From Stanieria cyanosphaera PCC 7437 (GTDB taxonomy: Bacteria; Cyanobacteriota; Cyanobacteriia; Cyanobacteriales; Xenococcaceae), in contig NC_019748.1 of NCBI RefSeq assembly GCF_000317575.1, positions 822,001 to 886,000 of the forward strand: DNA of 64,000 nt, in the 5' to 3' direction. Of this stretch, positions 8,713-17,603 are shown piece by piece (the stretch's first letter is position 1; each line of letters begins with the position of its first letter). Position numbers and translations under genes: made by a program. The notes under the pieces are model-generated. The model did not search any database. It was not told the origin of the DNA and saw only the letters and a list, made by a program, of their open reading frames with translations.

Positions 8713-10002
8713 ATGACCTTAATGACGCAAAATTTATCCTTAAATCTAGAAGATTTTCTCTGCAAACAACAGCACAATTCGTTAATAGATTCTGTGCCAA
8801 CTGCGGTTTATATTCATGTTCCTTTTTGTCGTCGTCGTTGTTACTATTGTGATTTTCCTATTTCTGTAGTGGGTAATGGTAATCTCATTTCCACTTCAAC
8901 TATGGTAGTAGATTATGTTGAGGCATTATGTCAAGAAATCATAACAATTGAGCGATCGCGTCAACCTCTAACTACAATTTTTTTTGGTGGTGGCACACCA
9001 TCCTTATTACCAGTTTCCTTACTTGCTCGAATTTTAGCAACTCTTGAGCAGCATTTTGGAATTGCTAAGGATGCAGAAATTTCTATGGAGATCGATCCAG
9101 GTACTTTTAATCGAGAACAATTACAAGGTTTTTTAGTTGCTGGTGTCAATCGATTGAGTTTAGGTGTACAAGCTTTTCAAGATGAATTATTGCAAATTTG
9201 CGGACGTTCTCATACAAGTCAAAATGTTTTTGATGCGATCGCTCTGATTAATCAATTAAACATAACTAATTTTAGTTTAGATTTAATTTCTGGTTTACCC
9301 AAACAAACCTTAACTCAATGGCATGATTCTCTGAATCAAGCGATCGCAATTAGTCCTGCTCATCTTTCTTGTTACGATCTGGTATTAGAATCGGTTACTG
9401 CTTTTGGTAAGCAATATCAACCAGGACTCCAACCTTTACCAAGCGATGAAGATACCGCCACCATGTATAGACTAGCACAGCAAATGTTAACCGATGCTGG
9501 TTATCAACATTACGAAATATCTAACTACGCCAAACCAGGGTTTCAATGTCGTCACAATCGAGTATATTGGCAAAATCAACCATACTACGGTTTTGGGATG
9601 GGTGCAGCAAGTTTTTTTGCCCAAAAAAGATTTACACGTCCTCGTACTAGAAGAGAATATTATGCTTGGGTTAAAGCTGGTGCCATAATTGATGTACCAA
9701 AGTTATCTGCTAGCGATTATTTGTTAGAAACACTAATGTTGGGTTTGCGTCTAGCTGAAGGAATTCGTTTATCAAACATCACTCAGCAATTTGGCAAACA
9801 AATTCTCAAACCAATTTGTATTTGTCTGCAACCTTATGTAAATCAGGGATGGGTAGAAACTATTACCGACGAAGGCAAGCAAATCAATGCAGATTGGCAT
9901 AATCTGGAACAAAATTTAGAATTAAGCTTGCGATTAAAAGATCCAGAGGGATTTCTCTTTTCCAACACGATTTTAGCTGCTTTATTTGAAAAGTTGAGTT
10001 AG
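8713..10002 (+). CDS. hemW: HemW-like radical SAM protein (heme chaperone)
   Basis: The radical-SAM cluster motif is CRRRCYYCDF near residue 38, preceded by AVYIHVPF. Because Phe rather than Cys follows CxxxCxxC-D, this is the HemW type rather than true HemN, which has a fourth Cys. HemW binds heme and is proposed to deliver it to client enzymes; it is often misannotated as oxygen-independent coproporphyrinogen III oxidase. FFGGGTPSLL, LSLGVQAFQDELL and the HemN C-terminal domain are present. Two ATGs (8713 and 8722) are possible starts. It is divergent from the PIN-TRAM gene. Confidence 0.88.
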   Translation: MTLMTQNLSLNLEDFLCKQQHNSLIDSVPTAVYIHVPFCRRRCYYCDFPISVVGNGNLISTSTMVVDYVEALCQEIITIERSRQPLTTIFFGGGTPSLLPVSLLARILATLEQHFGIAKDAEISMEIDPGTFNREQLQGFLVAGVNRLSLGVQAFQDELLQICGRSHTSQNVFDAIALINQLNITNFSLDLISGLPKQTLTQWHDSLNQAIAISPAHLSCYDLVLESVTAFGKQYQPGLQPLPSDEDTATMYRLAQQMLTDAGYQHYEISNYAKPGFQCRHNRVYWQNQPYYGFGMGAASFFAQKRFTRPRTRREYYAWVKAGAIIDVPKLSASDYLLETLMLGLRLAEGIRLSNITQQFGKQILKPICICLQPYVNQGWVETITDEGKQINADWHNLEQNLELSLRLKDPEGFLFSNTILAALFEKLS

Positions 10003-10038
10003 TTAAAGATTGTCTATTTTAGTTATTGACAAAAATCA

Positions 10039-10073
10039 ATCTTAAGTGAAGCAATAATTGATATAATAAAATG
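10039..10073 (+). promoter_or_regulatory. candidate extended -10 promoter
   Basis: A TG-A-TATAAT extended -10 box (10059-10067) lies just after hemW. The -35 region is not obvious; a TTGACA at 10026 is too far upstream. If used, it would start a transcript near 10074 that ends at the terminator at 10192-10237. Confidence 0.35.
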
Positions 10074-10237
10074 ATTGGGTGAAAAATATATTTTTGGCTA
10101 CATCGTTTAAGTCGTTTTGTACCAAGACAATTAAATTTGTCATTATTTTTTGCTAATGTTTTAATTTTCCTTCCTTCAGAAAAAGTTTTATGTTACCTGG
10201 ATTATTGTGTAGAAAATTTTACAGGTAACTTTTTTTT
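10074..10237 (+). ncRNA. candidate ~160-nt sRNA between hemW and psbA
   Basis: Bounded by the extended -10 box upstream and a strong intrinsic terminator downstream, with no convincing ORF inside. It could alternatively be the 3'UTR of hemW. It resembles no named cyanobacterial sRNA that I can recall. Confidence 0.3.
10192..10237 (+). terminator. Rho-independent terminator
   Basis: A perfect 8-bp stem GTTACCTG/CAGGTAAC with a 22-nt loop, followed by eight Ts. It lies 190 bases after the hemW stop and 230 bases before psbA, so it ends either the hemW message or a separate short transcript. Confidence 0.75.
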
Positions 10238-10421
10238 ACTTAGAAATAATCAAAAAATGCTAGACTATTGTTAACAAATTTTAATTAATTTAACATCACA
10301 TACCTAATTCGCAACAATTAGAAACATGACTTTAATTTACTCAAAATAAATATAAATAAATTAACTAAAAAATGCGATCCAATAAAAAGAGATGTAAATA
10401 TACTTGAATATAAGCAAGCAA

Positions 10422-10446
10422 AAAACTTGCTTTTTTAAAGTAGATT
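10422..10446 (+). promoter_or_regulatory. hairpin with T-run in the psbA leader
   Basis: AAGCAAG/CTTGCTT stem (7 bp) with an A-rich 7-nt loop and a T-run, ending 20 bases before the psbA start codon. Form and place suggest a leader stability or attenuation element; no function is demonstrated. The A/T-rich stretch 10240-10420 presumably holds the psbA promoter, but I could not pick one out with confidence. Confidence 0.45.
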
Positions 10447-10465
10447 TAATTCGGAATAATAATCA

Positions 10466-11548
10466 ATGACAACTACTATACGCAGACCAGAAACTTCTGG
10501 TGTATGGGAAAGATTTTGTCAGTGGATCACTAGCACCAACAATCGTATCTATGTAGGTTGGTTCGGCGTGTTAATGATTCCCTGTCTTTTAACTGCTACT
10601 GTTTGCTACATCATAGCTTTCATTGCTGCTCCTCCAGTAGACATCGATGGTATCCGTGAACCTGTAGCAGGTTCTCTGTTATACGGAAACAACATCATCT
10701 CTGGTGCAGTAGTACCTTCCTCGAACGCAATTGGTCTTCACTTCTACCCCATCTGGGAAGCAGCTTCCTTAGATGAGTGGTTGTACAACGGTGGCCCTTA
10801 CCAGTTAGTAGTATTCCACTTCCTAATTGGAATTTTCTGCTGGATGGGTCGTCAGTGGGAATTATCCTTCCGTTTAGGAATGCGTCCTTGGATTTGTGTA
10901 GCATACAGCGCACCTGTAGCTGCTGCTACTTCTGTATTCTTAATCTATCCATTAGGACAAGGTTCTTTCTCTGATGGAATGCCATTAGGAATCAGTGGCA
11001 CATTCAACTTCATGTTCGTGTTCCAAGCAGAACACAACATCTTAATGCACCCCTTCCATATGTTGGGTGTAGCAGGTGTATTCGGAGGTTCTTTATTCTC
11101 CGCAATGCACGGAAGCTTAGTAACCTCTTCTTTGGTTCGTGAGACAACTGAAACTGAATCTTTAAACTACGGTTACAAATTCGGTCAAGAAGAAGAAACA
11201 TACAACATCGTAGCTGCTCACGGTTACTTTGGAAGATTAATTTTCCAATATGCTTCTTTCAACAACAGCCGTTCCTTGCACTTCTTCTTAGGTGCATGGC
11301 CGGTAGTGGGAATCTGGTTTACTGCAATGGGTATTTCCACCATGGCATTCAACCTCAACGGATTCAACTTCAACCAATCCATTATGGATTCTCAAGGACG
11401 TGTGGTTAACACTTGGGCAGATGTACTGAATCGTGCCAACCTCGGTTTTGAAGTAATGCACGAACGTAATGCGCACAACTTCCCCTTAGACTTAGCTAGT
11501 GGTGAACAAACTCCTGTAGCTCTCACTGCACCTTCTATCCAAGGCTAA
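10466..11548 (+). CDS. psbA: photosystem II D1 protein, 360 aa
   Basis: Core reaction-centre subunit binding P680, pheophytin, QB and most of the Mn4Ca cluster. Key residues are in place: Tyr161, Asp170, Glu189, His190, His198, His215, Ser264, His272, His332, Glu333, Asp342 and Ala344, with the cleavable tail [16 protein letters not shown]. It is therefore an oxygen-evolving D1, not a rogue or ChlF form; Gly80, Phe158 and Thr286 also argue against the microaerobic D1' type. Gln130 is the low-light D1:1 state. Position 126 is Trp ([12 protein letters not shown]), where I expect Tyr. Codon use is strongly biased compared with its neighbours, as expected for high expression. Confidence 0.98.
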   Translation: MTTTIRRPETSGVWERFCQWITSTNNRIYVGWFGVLMIPCLLTATVCYIIAFIAAPPVDIDGIREPVAGSLLYGNNIISGAVVPSSNAIGLHFYPIWEAASLDEWLYNGGPYQLVVFHFLIGIFCWMGRQWELSFRLGMRPWICVAYSAPVAAATSVFLIYPLGQGSFSDGMPLGISGTFNFMFVFQAEHNILMHPFHMLGVAGVFGGSLFSAMHGSLVTSSLVRETTETESLNYGYKFGQEEETYNIVAAHGYFGRLIFQYASFNNSRSLHFFLGAWPVVGIWFTAMGISTMAFNLNGFNFNQSIMDSQGRVVNTWADVLNRANLGFEVMHERNAHNFPLDLASGEQTPVALTAPSIQG

Positions 11549-11577
11549 TTGCTTCAAGTCTAACTGAATTTTTCAAG

Positions 11578-11603
11578 ACGCTCTTCTTCGGAAGGGCGTT
11601 TTT
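11578..11603 (+). terminator. psbA terminator
   Basis: 9-bp stem ACGCTCTTC/GAAGGGCGT (one G-T pair) closed by a TTCG tetraloop and followed by a T-run, 30 bases after the psbA stop. Confidence 0.9.
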
Positions 11604-11627
11604 GTTTGGTTCGGTTGCTATATCAGC

Positions 11628-11675
11628 GCTCAATCAAGGAAAGGAACTGTATCTCTAAAAATTGAGAAACGCTAT
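11628..11675 (+). repeat. dispersed ~50-bp repeat, copy B
   Basis: Second copy of the element at 7212-7261, located between the psbA terminator and the NTRC gene. Confidence 0.6.
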
Positions 11676-11752
11676 AAATTGTTGTGCCAGAAGAGAAAAG
11701 TTAAGTTATAATAACCAAAGTGTAGTCGTTATGAGTTTAATATATAATAATT

Positions 11753-13150
11753 ATGACAAATCAAACCATAGAAAACCTAGTAATTATTGGTTCAGGTCCT
11801 GCTGGTTACACTGCTGCTATTTATGCTGCGCGGGCAAATCTTAAACCAGTGATGTTTGAAGGTTTACAAGCAGGAGGAATTCCTGGTGGACAATTAATGA
11901 CTACTACCGAAGTAGAAAACTTTCCTGGTTTTCCTGATGGTATTACTGGACCACAACTGATGGAAAGAATGAAGGGACAGGCAATTAGATGGGGAACAGA
12001 ATGCTATACAGAAGATGTAGTGGAAGTAGATTTAAGTAAGCGTCCTTTTACCGTTCGTTCCAAGGAAAGAGAAGTACAAACCCACAGTATTATTATTGCC
12101 ACAGGTGCAACGGCAAAACGGTTGAATCTTCCGAGTGAAAAGATTTATTGGAATAATGGAATTTCTGCTTGTGCTATTTGTGATGGTGCAAGTCCGTTAT
12201 TTATTGGAGAAGAATTAGTAGTTATAGGTGGTGGAGATTCTGCTACAGAAGAAGCAGTTTATTTAACTAAATATGGTTCTCACGTACATTTATTAGTTCG
12301 TAAACATGAACTGCGGGCCTCTAAAGCTATGCAAGACAGAGTTTTAAACAATCCTAAAATTACTGTTCATTGGAATACAGAAGCAGTCGATGTCTTTGGT
12401 GAAAATGGTCGCATGAGTGGGATTAGAATCCGCAATAATCAAACTGGTGTAGAACAAGAGATTAAAGCTAAAGGTTTATTCTATGCCATTGGACACAATC
12501 CTAATACTTCTTTGTTTAAAGGACAGTTAGAACTAGATGAAGTTGGTTATCTAGTCGTCAAACCAGGCACAGTGCAGACTTCTGTAGAGGGAGTTTATGC
12601 AGCAGGAGATGTTCAAGACCATGAATATCGTCAGGCAATTACCGCAGCAGGAACTGGTTGTATGGCAGCTTTATCGGCAGAAAGATGGTTATCGGAACAC
12701 AATTTAATTACGGAATATCATCAAAAAGTTTCAGGAGAGGTTCAAGAACAGACTGAAGTAGTTGAAACAGAACATCAAGCTGATACGGAAGAGACTTTTG
12801 ATCTTAATGCTACTCGTCACTACGGTGGTTATGCCTTAAGAAGATTATTCCATGAAAGCGATCGCGTTTTAATGGTTAAATATGTTTCTCCTACTTGTGG
12901 TCCTTGTAAAACTCTCAAACCAATTTTAGATAAACTTGTCGAAGAATACGAAGGCAAGATTCATTTTATCGAGATTGATATTGTTGCCGAACCAGAAATT
13001 GCCAAAATGGGTCAAGTAATTGGTACACCTACTATTCAGTTTTTCCGCAATCAAGAACTAGTTCAAGAACTTAAAGGTGTAAAACAAAAGAGTGAATACC
13101 GTCAAGTAATAGAAAATTATTTACCAGTAGGAGTTAAAGCTTCAGTATAA
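11753..13150 (+). CDS. NADPH-thioredoxin reductase C (TrxR-thioredoxin fusion)
   Basis: Residues 1-~315 are a thioredoxin reductase: FAD site [14 protein letters not shown], redox motif CAICDG, NADPH site [10 protein letters not shown] and the AAGDVQD signature. A linker leads to a thioredoxin domain (about 365-460) with the CGPC active site in [14 protein letters not shown] and the cis-Pro in [13 protein letters not shown] reduces 2-Cys peroxiredoxin with NADPH and tunes redox control in cyanobacteria and chloroplasts. The 465-aa length is normal. Monocistronic by position. Confidence 0.95.
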   Translation: MTNQTIENLVIIGSGPAGYTAAIYAARANLKPVMFEGLQAGGIPGGQLMTTTEVENFPGFPDGITGPQLMERMKGQAIRWGTECYTEDVVEVDLSKRPFTVRSKEREVQTHSIIIATGATAKRLNLPSEKIYWNNGISACAICDGASPLFIGEELVVIGGGDSATEEAVYLTKYGSHVHLLVRKHELRASKAMQDRVLNNPKITVHWNTEAVDVFGENGRMSGIRIRNNQTGVEQEIKAKGLFYAIGHNPNTSLFKGQLELDEVGYLVVKPGTVQTSVEGVYAAGDVQDHEYRQAITAAGTGCMAALSAERWLSEHNLITEYHQKVSGEVQEQTEVVETEHQADTEETFDLNATRHYGGYALRRLFHESDRVLMVKYVSPTCGPCKTLKPILDKLVEEYEGKIHFIEIDIVAEPEIAKMGQVIGTPTIQFFRNQELVQELKGVKQKSEYRQVIENYLPVGVKASV

Positions 13151-13192
13151 CTTTTGGTTGCTTGAAGAGACTTTAAATATATAGATACTCTC

Positions 13193-13220
13193 TTAGTAAT
13201 TAGTAATTAGTAATTAGTAA
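13193..13220. repeat. tandem heptamer TTAGTAA x4
   Basis: Four head-to-tail copies of a 7-bp unit in the space between the converging NTRC and dienelactone hydrolase genes. Confidence 0.8.
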
Positions 13221-13265
13221 ATGCAACCAGGCTTTTTTATTTCAACCAATTATTAGTACTTGATA

Positions 13266-13988
13266 TTAGACAGACTTTTGCAAATGTTTGTGGAAGAACT
13301 GTGTAAGCTCATGCCATGAATCTTCGGCTGCCAAACGGTTGTAGGAAGAACGCTCGTGGCAGAAAAAACCATGATCGGCATGAGGATAAACCTTCAATTT
13401 GTACTCTTTACCAAGTTCCTTAAACCGAGACTCGATTTGCTGAATACGTTCAAGCGGAATGAATGGATCAACACCACCATGAAACAAATATATCGGTACC
13501 GCGATGTTGCTCATTGCCTCAATCCACTCATCTAGCACCATTCCGTAGAAAGGAGCAGCCACCGCAATTTCGTCTGAAAACTTACAAGCCGTGAGAAAGG
13601 TCAAACCACCGCCTAAGCAAAATCCAGTCACCCCGACCCGCTCTGGAAAAACATCGGGTTGTGATTTCACATAAGCGATCGCAACTCTCAGATCCTCTTC
13701 TACTGGCTTGCCGAAATCAAGGCGGTACATCATTGCCATCGCTTGTTCAACTTCGCTATATTCAAACTTGTTGTTTGGCAACTCACGATAGTAGAGATCT
13801 GGTGCAAGCACTACATATCCTTCGTTGGCAATTCGGGCTGCTATATCTTTGATGTGTGTAGTTAAGCCGAATGCTTCCATTAAAAGAATTATGGCTGGCT
13901 TTTTTCCATGTTCAGTAGATTTATACAAGAATGCGGGCATCTGTCCATCAAGCGTAGAAATCATCACTGCTGTCTCTTCTATTTGCAC
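13266..13988 (-). CDS. dienelactone hydrolase family protein
   Basis: Alpha/beta hydrolase of 240 residues. The catalytic triad is visible: Cys in GVTGFCLGGGL, Asp in HGGVDPFIP and His in YPHADHGFF. DLH enzymes open cyclic ester (dienelactone) rings, but cyanobacterial members are of unknown substrate. An AGGAGGT-like ribosome-binding site precedes the ATG (13988). It faces the NTRC gene and is divergent from the SRAP gene. Confidence 0.88.
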   Translation of the reverse strand: MQIEETAVMISTLDGQMPAFLYKSTEHGKKPAIILLMEAFGLTTHIKDIAARIANEGYVVLAPDLYYRELPNNKFEYSEVEQAMAMMYRLDFGKPVEEDLRVAIAYVKSQPDVFPERVGVTGFCLGGGLTFLTACKFSDEIAVAAPFYGMVLDEWIEAMSNIAVPIYLFHGGVDPFIPLERIQQIESRFKELGKEYKLKVYPHADHGFFCHERSSYNRLAAEDSWHELTQFFHKHLQKSV

Positions 13989-14149
13989 GTCATACCTCCT
14001 TCCTGTCTATTTGGTTTACGTACTATCGTAGGACATGGAACTGCCATTTAGTCTGTCTAATTATTATGGAGAAACTTTCTGTAGCTCCACTACAACAACT
14101 AAGAATTACTTTATAATCATAGATTAGTACAATAGTATCTAAAATTTAG

Positions 14150-14791
14150 ATGTGTGGTAGATTTACTTTATATCATTCTAGTTCTGAGATTGCCAAAGCT
14201 TTTAACTTGGCTAATCTTCCTGAGTTAAAACCCAGATATAATATCGCTCCTACTCAAGAGGTAGCAGCAATTGTAGGTTCTGAGGTAAAAGGCGGTCGCG
14301 AATTTAAATGGTTACGTTGGGGTTTGATTCCTCACTGGGCAAAAGATTCTTCAATAGGAGCAAAACTAATCAATGCTAGAGCCGAATCAGTTGCTCAAAA
14401 ACCCTCTTTTAGAAGTGCGTTGAGTCATTCTCGCTGCTTAATTATTGCTGATGGCTTTTATGAATGGCAGAAGACCGAAAATCGCAAACAGCCGTTTTAT
14501 ATTCAGCAGATAGACGGTGTACCATTTGCCTTGGCTGGATTATGGTCAACCTGGCAACCAAAGAACGGCGAAACAATTGCTACTTGCACCATCATTACCA
14601 CTAAAGCGAATGAGATTATGCAGCCAATTCACGAACGAATGCCAGTTATCTTAAAATCTACTGACTACGAAAAGTGGCTTGCTCCAACTGTACAACAACC
14701 AGAATTGTTACAACCACTTTTGCAGCCCTACAGTTCAGACAAACTTAAAATAGCTCCCGTAAGTACAAAAGTCGAAGATACTCCGCCTTAA
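14150..14791 (+). CDS. SRAP domain protein (YedK/HMCES family)
   Basis: The protein begins MCGRFTLY; Cys2, exposed after Met removal, forms the thiazolidine crosslink with abasic sites in single-stranded DNA. Other conserved residues are seen: Asn in LINARAES, Glu in GFYEWQKT and His in IHERMPVIL. YedK/HMCES shields abasic sites during replication. 213 aa is the normal size. It has no operon partner. Confidence 0.93.
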   Translation: MCGRFTLYHSSSEIAKAFNLANLPELKPRYNIAPTQEVAAIVGSEVKGGREFKWLRWGLIPHWAKDSSIGAKLINARAESVAQKPSFRSALSHSRCLIIADGFYEWQKTENRKQPFYIQQIDGVPFALAGLWSTWQPKNGETIATCTIITTKANEIMQPIHERMPVILKSTDYEKWLAPTVQQPELLQPLLQPYSSDKLKIAPVSTKVEDTPP

Positions 14792-14919
14792 AAAAACGAA
14801 GCCTGCTTCGACTTCGTCAATAATCCTTGTAACGATAGCCCCGAGTGTGTAAAATTGATTGAAAGTTAAAAGCGATCGCAATTTTAAAAAAAAACCTCTC
14901 TCAGTTATAAGATTATGGA

Positions 14920-15315
14920 ATGACTAATTCATTGGATCGAGAAGCAGTTTTAGCTACCAACCAAGCCTTTTATGATGCTTTCTTGAATAGAAATATTGGA
15001 AGCATGAACCTTCTTTGGTGGCAGGGTTCGACTAGTCTGTGCGTTCATCCTGGGGGAAAAGTGCTTACGGGATGGGAAGAGATTCGAGAGAGTTGGGAAT
15101 CGATCTTTAAAAACACAGACTCGTTTGAGATAGATATAGAAGTTGTCAAAGTAGAAATCGACTCTTGCCTTGCTTATGTAGTCGTTCGAGAAATAGTGTT
15201 ACAGTCGAGCCAAGGTAGAAAAGTTAAAGCACCATCGATAGCGACCAATATTTTTCAGAAAATGGCGCAGAAATGGTATTTAATCCATCATCATGGCAGT
15301 CCCATTATGCGTTAG
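14920..15315 (+). CDS. NTF2-like / SnoaL-like protein, 131 aa
   Basis: The pattern AVLATNQAFYDAFLNRNIGSM, then a LCVHPGGKVLTGWEEIRESW segment and a final KWYLIHHHGSPI strand, is typical of cone-shaped NTF2-like proteins of the DUF4440/SnoaL class. Members are enzymes or binding proteins with diverse ligands, and I cannot assign one. Standalone gene. Confidence 0.8.
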   Translation: MTNSLDREAVLATNQAFYDAFLNRNIGSMNLLWWQGSTSLCVHPGGKVLTGWEEIRESWESIFKNTDSFEIDIEVVKVEIDSCLAYVVVREIVLQSSQGRKVKAPSIATNIFQKMAQKWYLIHHHGSPIMR

Positions 15316-15693
15316 GTGACTTCCTCTCTCAGTAAAACTGAGAGCTTCCCAATCTTGCGATCTGGGGTTTACTGCCCTACGCCACTTATCTAAAACACGT
15401 TAGTACAAACGACAAAAAATGCCTCCTACCGTTGGTTTCGCGATAGCCCGACTTGACAGTCCATTTCTTACCCCCGTAGACCACGATAAACTAATTAATC
15501 GGTGGCAAAATTGAATCGATTGTTTTTTGCGTGTCTTTAAACTGAGGAAGAGACTTGCTCTCAATTAATTAACAGTACTAAAACTCAAAATCAATTTAAA
15601 CTTCTATTACTCTGTAACAAAAAGGTTTCAATTGTAAAATTACCTTCTAAAATAATGGAGTAATAAGTAGATGTACTATGGAAAAAAATACCT
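15316..15693. other. intergenic region with a hairpin and transposon-end-like DNA
   Basis: No gene seen. The first ~240 bases, read on the minus strand, end in GGGAAGC, a perfect hairpin and AGGAAGTCAC, as IS200/IS605-type right ends do. The rest is presumably the promoter region of the PedR-like gene. Confidence 0.4.
15318..15352 (-). mobile_element. IS200/IS605-like right-end remnant
   Basis: 8-bp perfect stem CTCTCAGT/ACTGAGAG with a 3-nt loop, flanked on the minus strand by GGGAAGC and AGGAAGTCAC. The 62151-62194 segment has the same plan (AGAAGC, hairpin, TAAGTCAC). No transposase ORF remains. Confidence 0.45.
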
Positions 15694-15990
15694 ATGATTA
15701 GTGACAAATTCGATCACCCTGCTTTACTATCTTCTCGCGAATTAGAAATTCTAGAATTAGTTGTCAGTGGCTTAAGTAATCATAAAATTGCTGAAGAATT
15801 GGATATTAGCAAACGAACCGTTGATAATCATATTAGTAACATTCTCAAAAAAACTCAAACCGAAAATCGCGTAGAATTAGTTCGTTGGGCTTTACAGTGG
15901 GGAAAAGTATGTATTGATGATGTCAACTGCTGTTCTTTGCCTAACTCTAATAAGTCACAAGACCGCAATGAGATGGTATCGGAAGCTTAA
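15694..15990 (+). CDS. pedR: PedR-like LuxR-family regulator, 98 aa
   Basis: A stand-alone LuxR/GerE DNA-binding domain (LSSRELEILELVVSGLSNHK, KRTVDNHISNILKKT) without a receiver. Size and the Cys-containing tail GKVCIDDVNCCSLP resemble PedR of Synechocystis, whose activity is switched off by reduction through thioredoxin when photosynthetic electron flow rises. The tail Cys residues are candidates for that redox switch. The stop overlaps the start of the next gene, so the two are probably co-transcribed. Confidence 0.75.
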   Translation: MISDKFDHPALLSSRELEILELVVSGLSNHKIAEELDISKRTVDNHISNILKKTQTENRVELVRWALQWGKVCIDDVNCCSLPNSNKSQDRNEMVSEA

Positions 15991-16582
15991 ACAACAAATT
16001 GTTATAGTTACTGTATTAGGTATCGGTATAACCATAGGACTAGGCAGTTGTAATCAAGCTAATTACATTACACCGCCTACTCAAAATTTAGGTGCTACAT
16101 TAAATACGACGGCAACAGAACAAGAACCTCATTTTTCCTATGATGGTCGTTATCTAGTGTTTGAGAGCGATCGCTACGCTCCCTGGCTACCCTCAGACCG
16201 TAACTCTCAACGTAGTATATATCTTTATGATCTGCAAAGTCGTCGTTTGATATCTCTTCCTGGACTTAATCAGCAAGGTAGTATGCAGTTTCAGGCGGAT
16301 ATTAGTGCTGATGGTCGTTACATAGTCTATGTTTCAGAACAATTGGGTAAACCAGATATTTTTCTTTACGATCGCTTTGCTTTAAAATCTGAACATATTA
16401 CTCGTAATTTTCTGGGGGAAGTACGTAACCCAACTATTAGTGGAAATGGTCGCTTTATTGCTTTTGAAGGCAATCGTTCGGGACAATGGGATATAGAAAT
16501 TTATGACCGAGGTTTGGGAACAGAGTTATCTTTACCTACTAGTGTTCCAAATAATTCTGCTCCACCGCAACCCAACAATTAA
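15968..16582 (+). CDS. TolB-like beta-propeller lipoprotein
   Basis: The ATG at 15968 overlaps the end of the PedR-like gene by 23 bases; it is preferred over an upstream ATG at 15914 because the signal peptide starts here. A lipobox GLGSC follows the hydrophobic stretch IVIVTVLGIGITIG. The mature part has WD40-like TolB/PD40 blades (SYDGRYLVFESDR, SADGRYIVYVSEQ, SGNGRFIAFEGNR) and ends in a Pro/Asn tail. Probably attached to a membrane facing the periplasm; ligand unknown. Confidence 0.82.
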   Translation: MRWYRKLKQQIVIVTVLGIGITIGLGSCNQANYITPPTQNLGATLNTTATEQEPHFSYDGRYLVFESDRYAPWLPSDRNSQRSIYLYDLQSRRLISLPGLNQQGSMQFQADISADGRYIVYVSEQLGKPDIFLYDRFALKSEHITRNFLGEVRNPTISGNGRFIAFEGNRSGQWDIEIYDRGLGTELSLPTSVPNNSAPPQPNN

Positions 16583-16614
16583 TTTATTTTTAAAATCTTT
16601 ATTAAGGATAAATC

Positions 16615-17115
16615 ATGATCAAAAAACTCAATCAAGTCATAGGAATTTGTCTTGTCACTTTAGGTTTAACTACTGCAACTTTAATTCCACAAGCTCGCGC
16701 AGAAAAAAAACCAGAATGTTTTATGATTAATGAATCAGGCACATTAGTAGATTTAACTTCTCTATGTAACTCTTCCACGCCGAAACAGCCACAAACTGAG
16801 CAAAAATATTCAGCCTCAACACCACAAACAACTGTTCAAAATTCTGTATTTCCTAGCTTTCCTGGTTTTGTCTCTCTTGGTTCAGCTAATACCATTAATT
16901 CATCAGCATCTAACCCTGTAGTCTTTGCTAGTTCTACTCCTGTTGCCTATCTTACTAGTCCTAGTTCTAGTACGGTTTACACCAGTTCTAACTTTTTAGT
17001 TAGACGTTTTCAAGAGTCTGGTTTTAATTCTTCCGATCCTTTGACTGAGTTGCTTCCTATTTTAAATCTTCTTGAGAATAATCGAACTTTAGTGATCATT
17101 ACTCGCTACGAATAA
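16615..17115 (+). CDS. secreted hypothetical protein, 166 aa
   Basis: A typical signal peptide (VIGICLVTLGLTTATLIPQ, cleavage after ARA) leads into ECFMINESGTLVDLTSLC, a motif with two Cys seen in other cyanobacterial exported proteins, then a Ser/Thr-rich region. It lies 32 bases after the TolB-like gene and is probably in the same operon. Family function unknown. Confidence 0.7.
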   Translation: MIKKLNQVIGICLVTLGLTTATLIPQARAEKKPECFMINESGTLVDLTSLCNSSTPKQPQTEQKYSASTPQTTVQNSVFPSFPGFVSLGSANTINSSASNPVVFASSTPVAYLTSPSSSTVYTSSNFLVRRFQESGFNSSDPLTELLPILNLLENNRTLVIITRYE

Positions 17116-17165
17116 ATTTCTTCTTTAACAATGTCTAATAATACTTAAAATACACCAGTGACCAG

Positions 17166-17193
17166 TTATCAGTTATCAGTTATCAGTTATCAG
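17166..17193. repeat. tandem heptamer TTATCAG x4
   Basis: Four perfect copies of the unit also found at 7057-7077, inside a 287-base gene-free stretch that contains nothing else recognisable apart from a GCGTAGCG-rich fragment at about 17240-17260. Confidence 0.8.
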
Positions 17194-17402
17194 TGACCAG
17201 TTACTAATTACTAATTATGAGGGATGAATAATCAAGCTCACCGAAGGTGCGCGTAGCGACCAACAATTAATAATTAACCATCAACTATCAACATTTTAAT
17301 AATCTTTAATTTTAAAAATTGTATCTTAACATTTTGAGTGTATCAGTCCTATTACAATAAATAAAATAAGTAATTTAAACAACAATTGCTGCCCTAAAAA
17401 TT

Positions 17403-17603
17403 ATGCAGCTAACTCCGTTTGATGAACTCAAAAAAATTCTAGAACAACTGGAAAATAGTCCAAGTGCAGGGTATCATCGCATTTATTTCCAAACTAAGCT
17501 CAAGAAAGCGATCGCTGCTTATGATCACCTTGGCATCTTAAAATATGTTGTAGTTGCACCTAGATATCATCAACTAATAAAACGAGTCCGTTCTTCTATT
17601 TAA
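17403..17603 (+). CDS. small conserved-looking protein, 66 aa
   Basis: Basic protein starting MQLTPFDELKKILEQLENSP and containing YHRIYFQTKLKKAIAAYDHLG. The ATG follows an A/T-rich leader without a strong Shine-Dalgarno sequence, as is common here. The composition is protein-like and the stop overlaps the stop of the convergent FHA-PAS-GGDEF-EAL gene by 4 bases. I do not recognise the family. Confidence 0.5.
   Translation: MQLTPFDELKKILEQLENSPSAGYHRIYFQTKLKKAIAAYDHLGILKYVVVAPRYHQLIKRVRSSI

Noticed and set aside
10079-10159. Short peptide ORF (GTG start, ~26 codons) in the hemW-psbA gap
   Set aside because: No ribosome-binding site and no family; the interval is better explained as an untranslated or small RNA.
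10695-11476. Antisense ORFs within psbA
   Set aside because: They arise from the strongly biased codon use of psbA on the other strand.
10466-11548. psbA as rogue D1, ChlF or microaerobic D1'
   Set aside because: All manganese-cluster ligands are present and positions 80, 158 and 286 have the standard residues.
7057-17193. Heptamer arrays as CRISPR
   Set aside because: Units of 7 bp repeated directly without spacers; these are short tandem repeats, not CRISPR.
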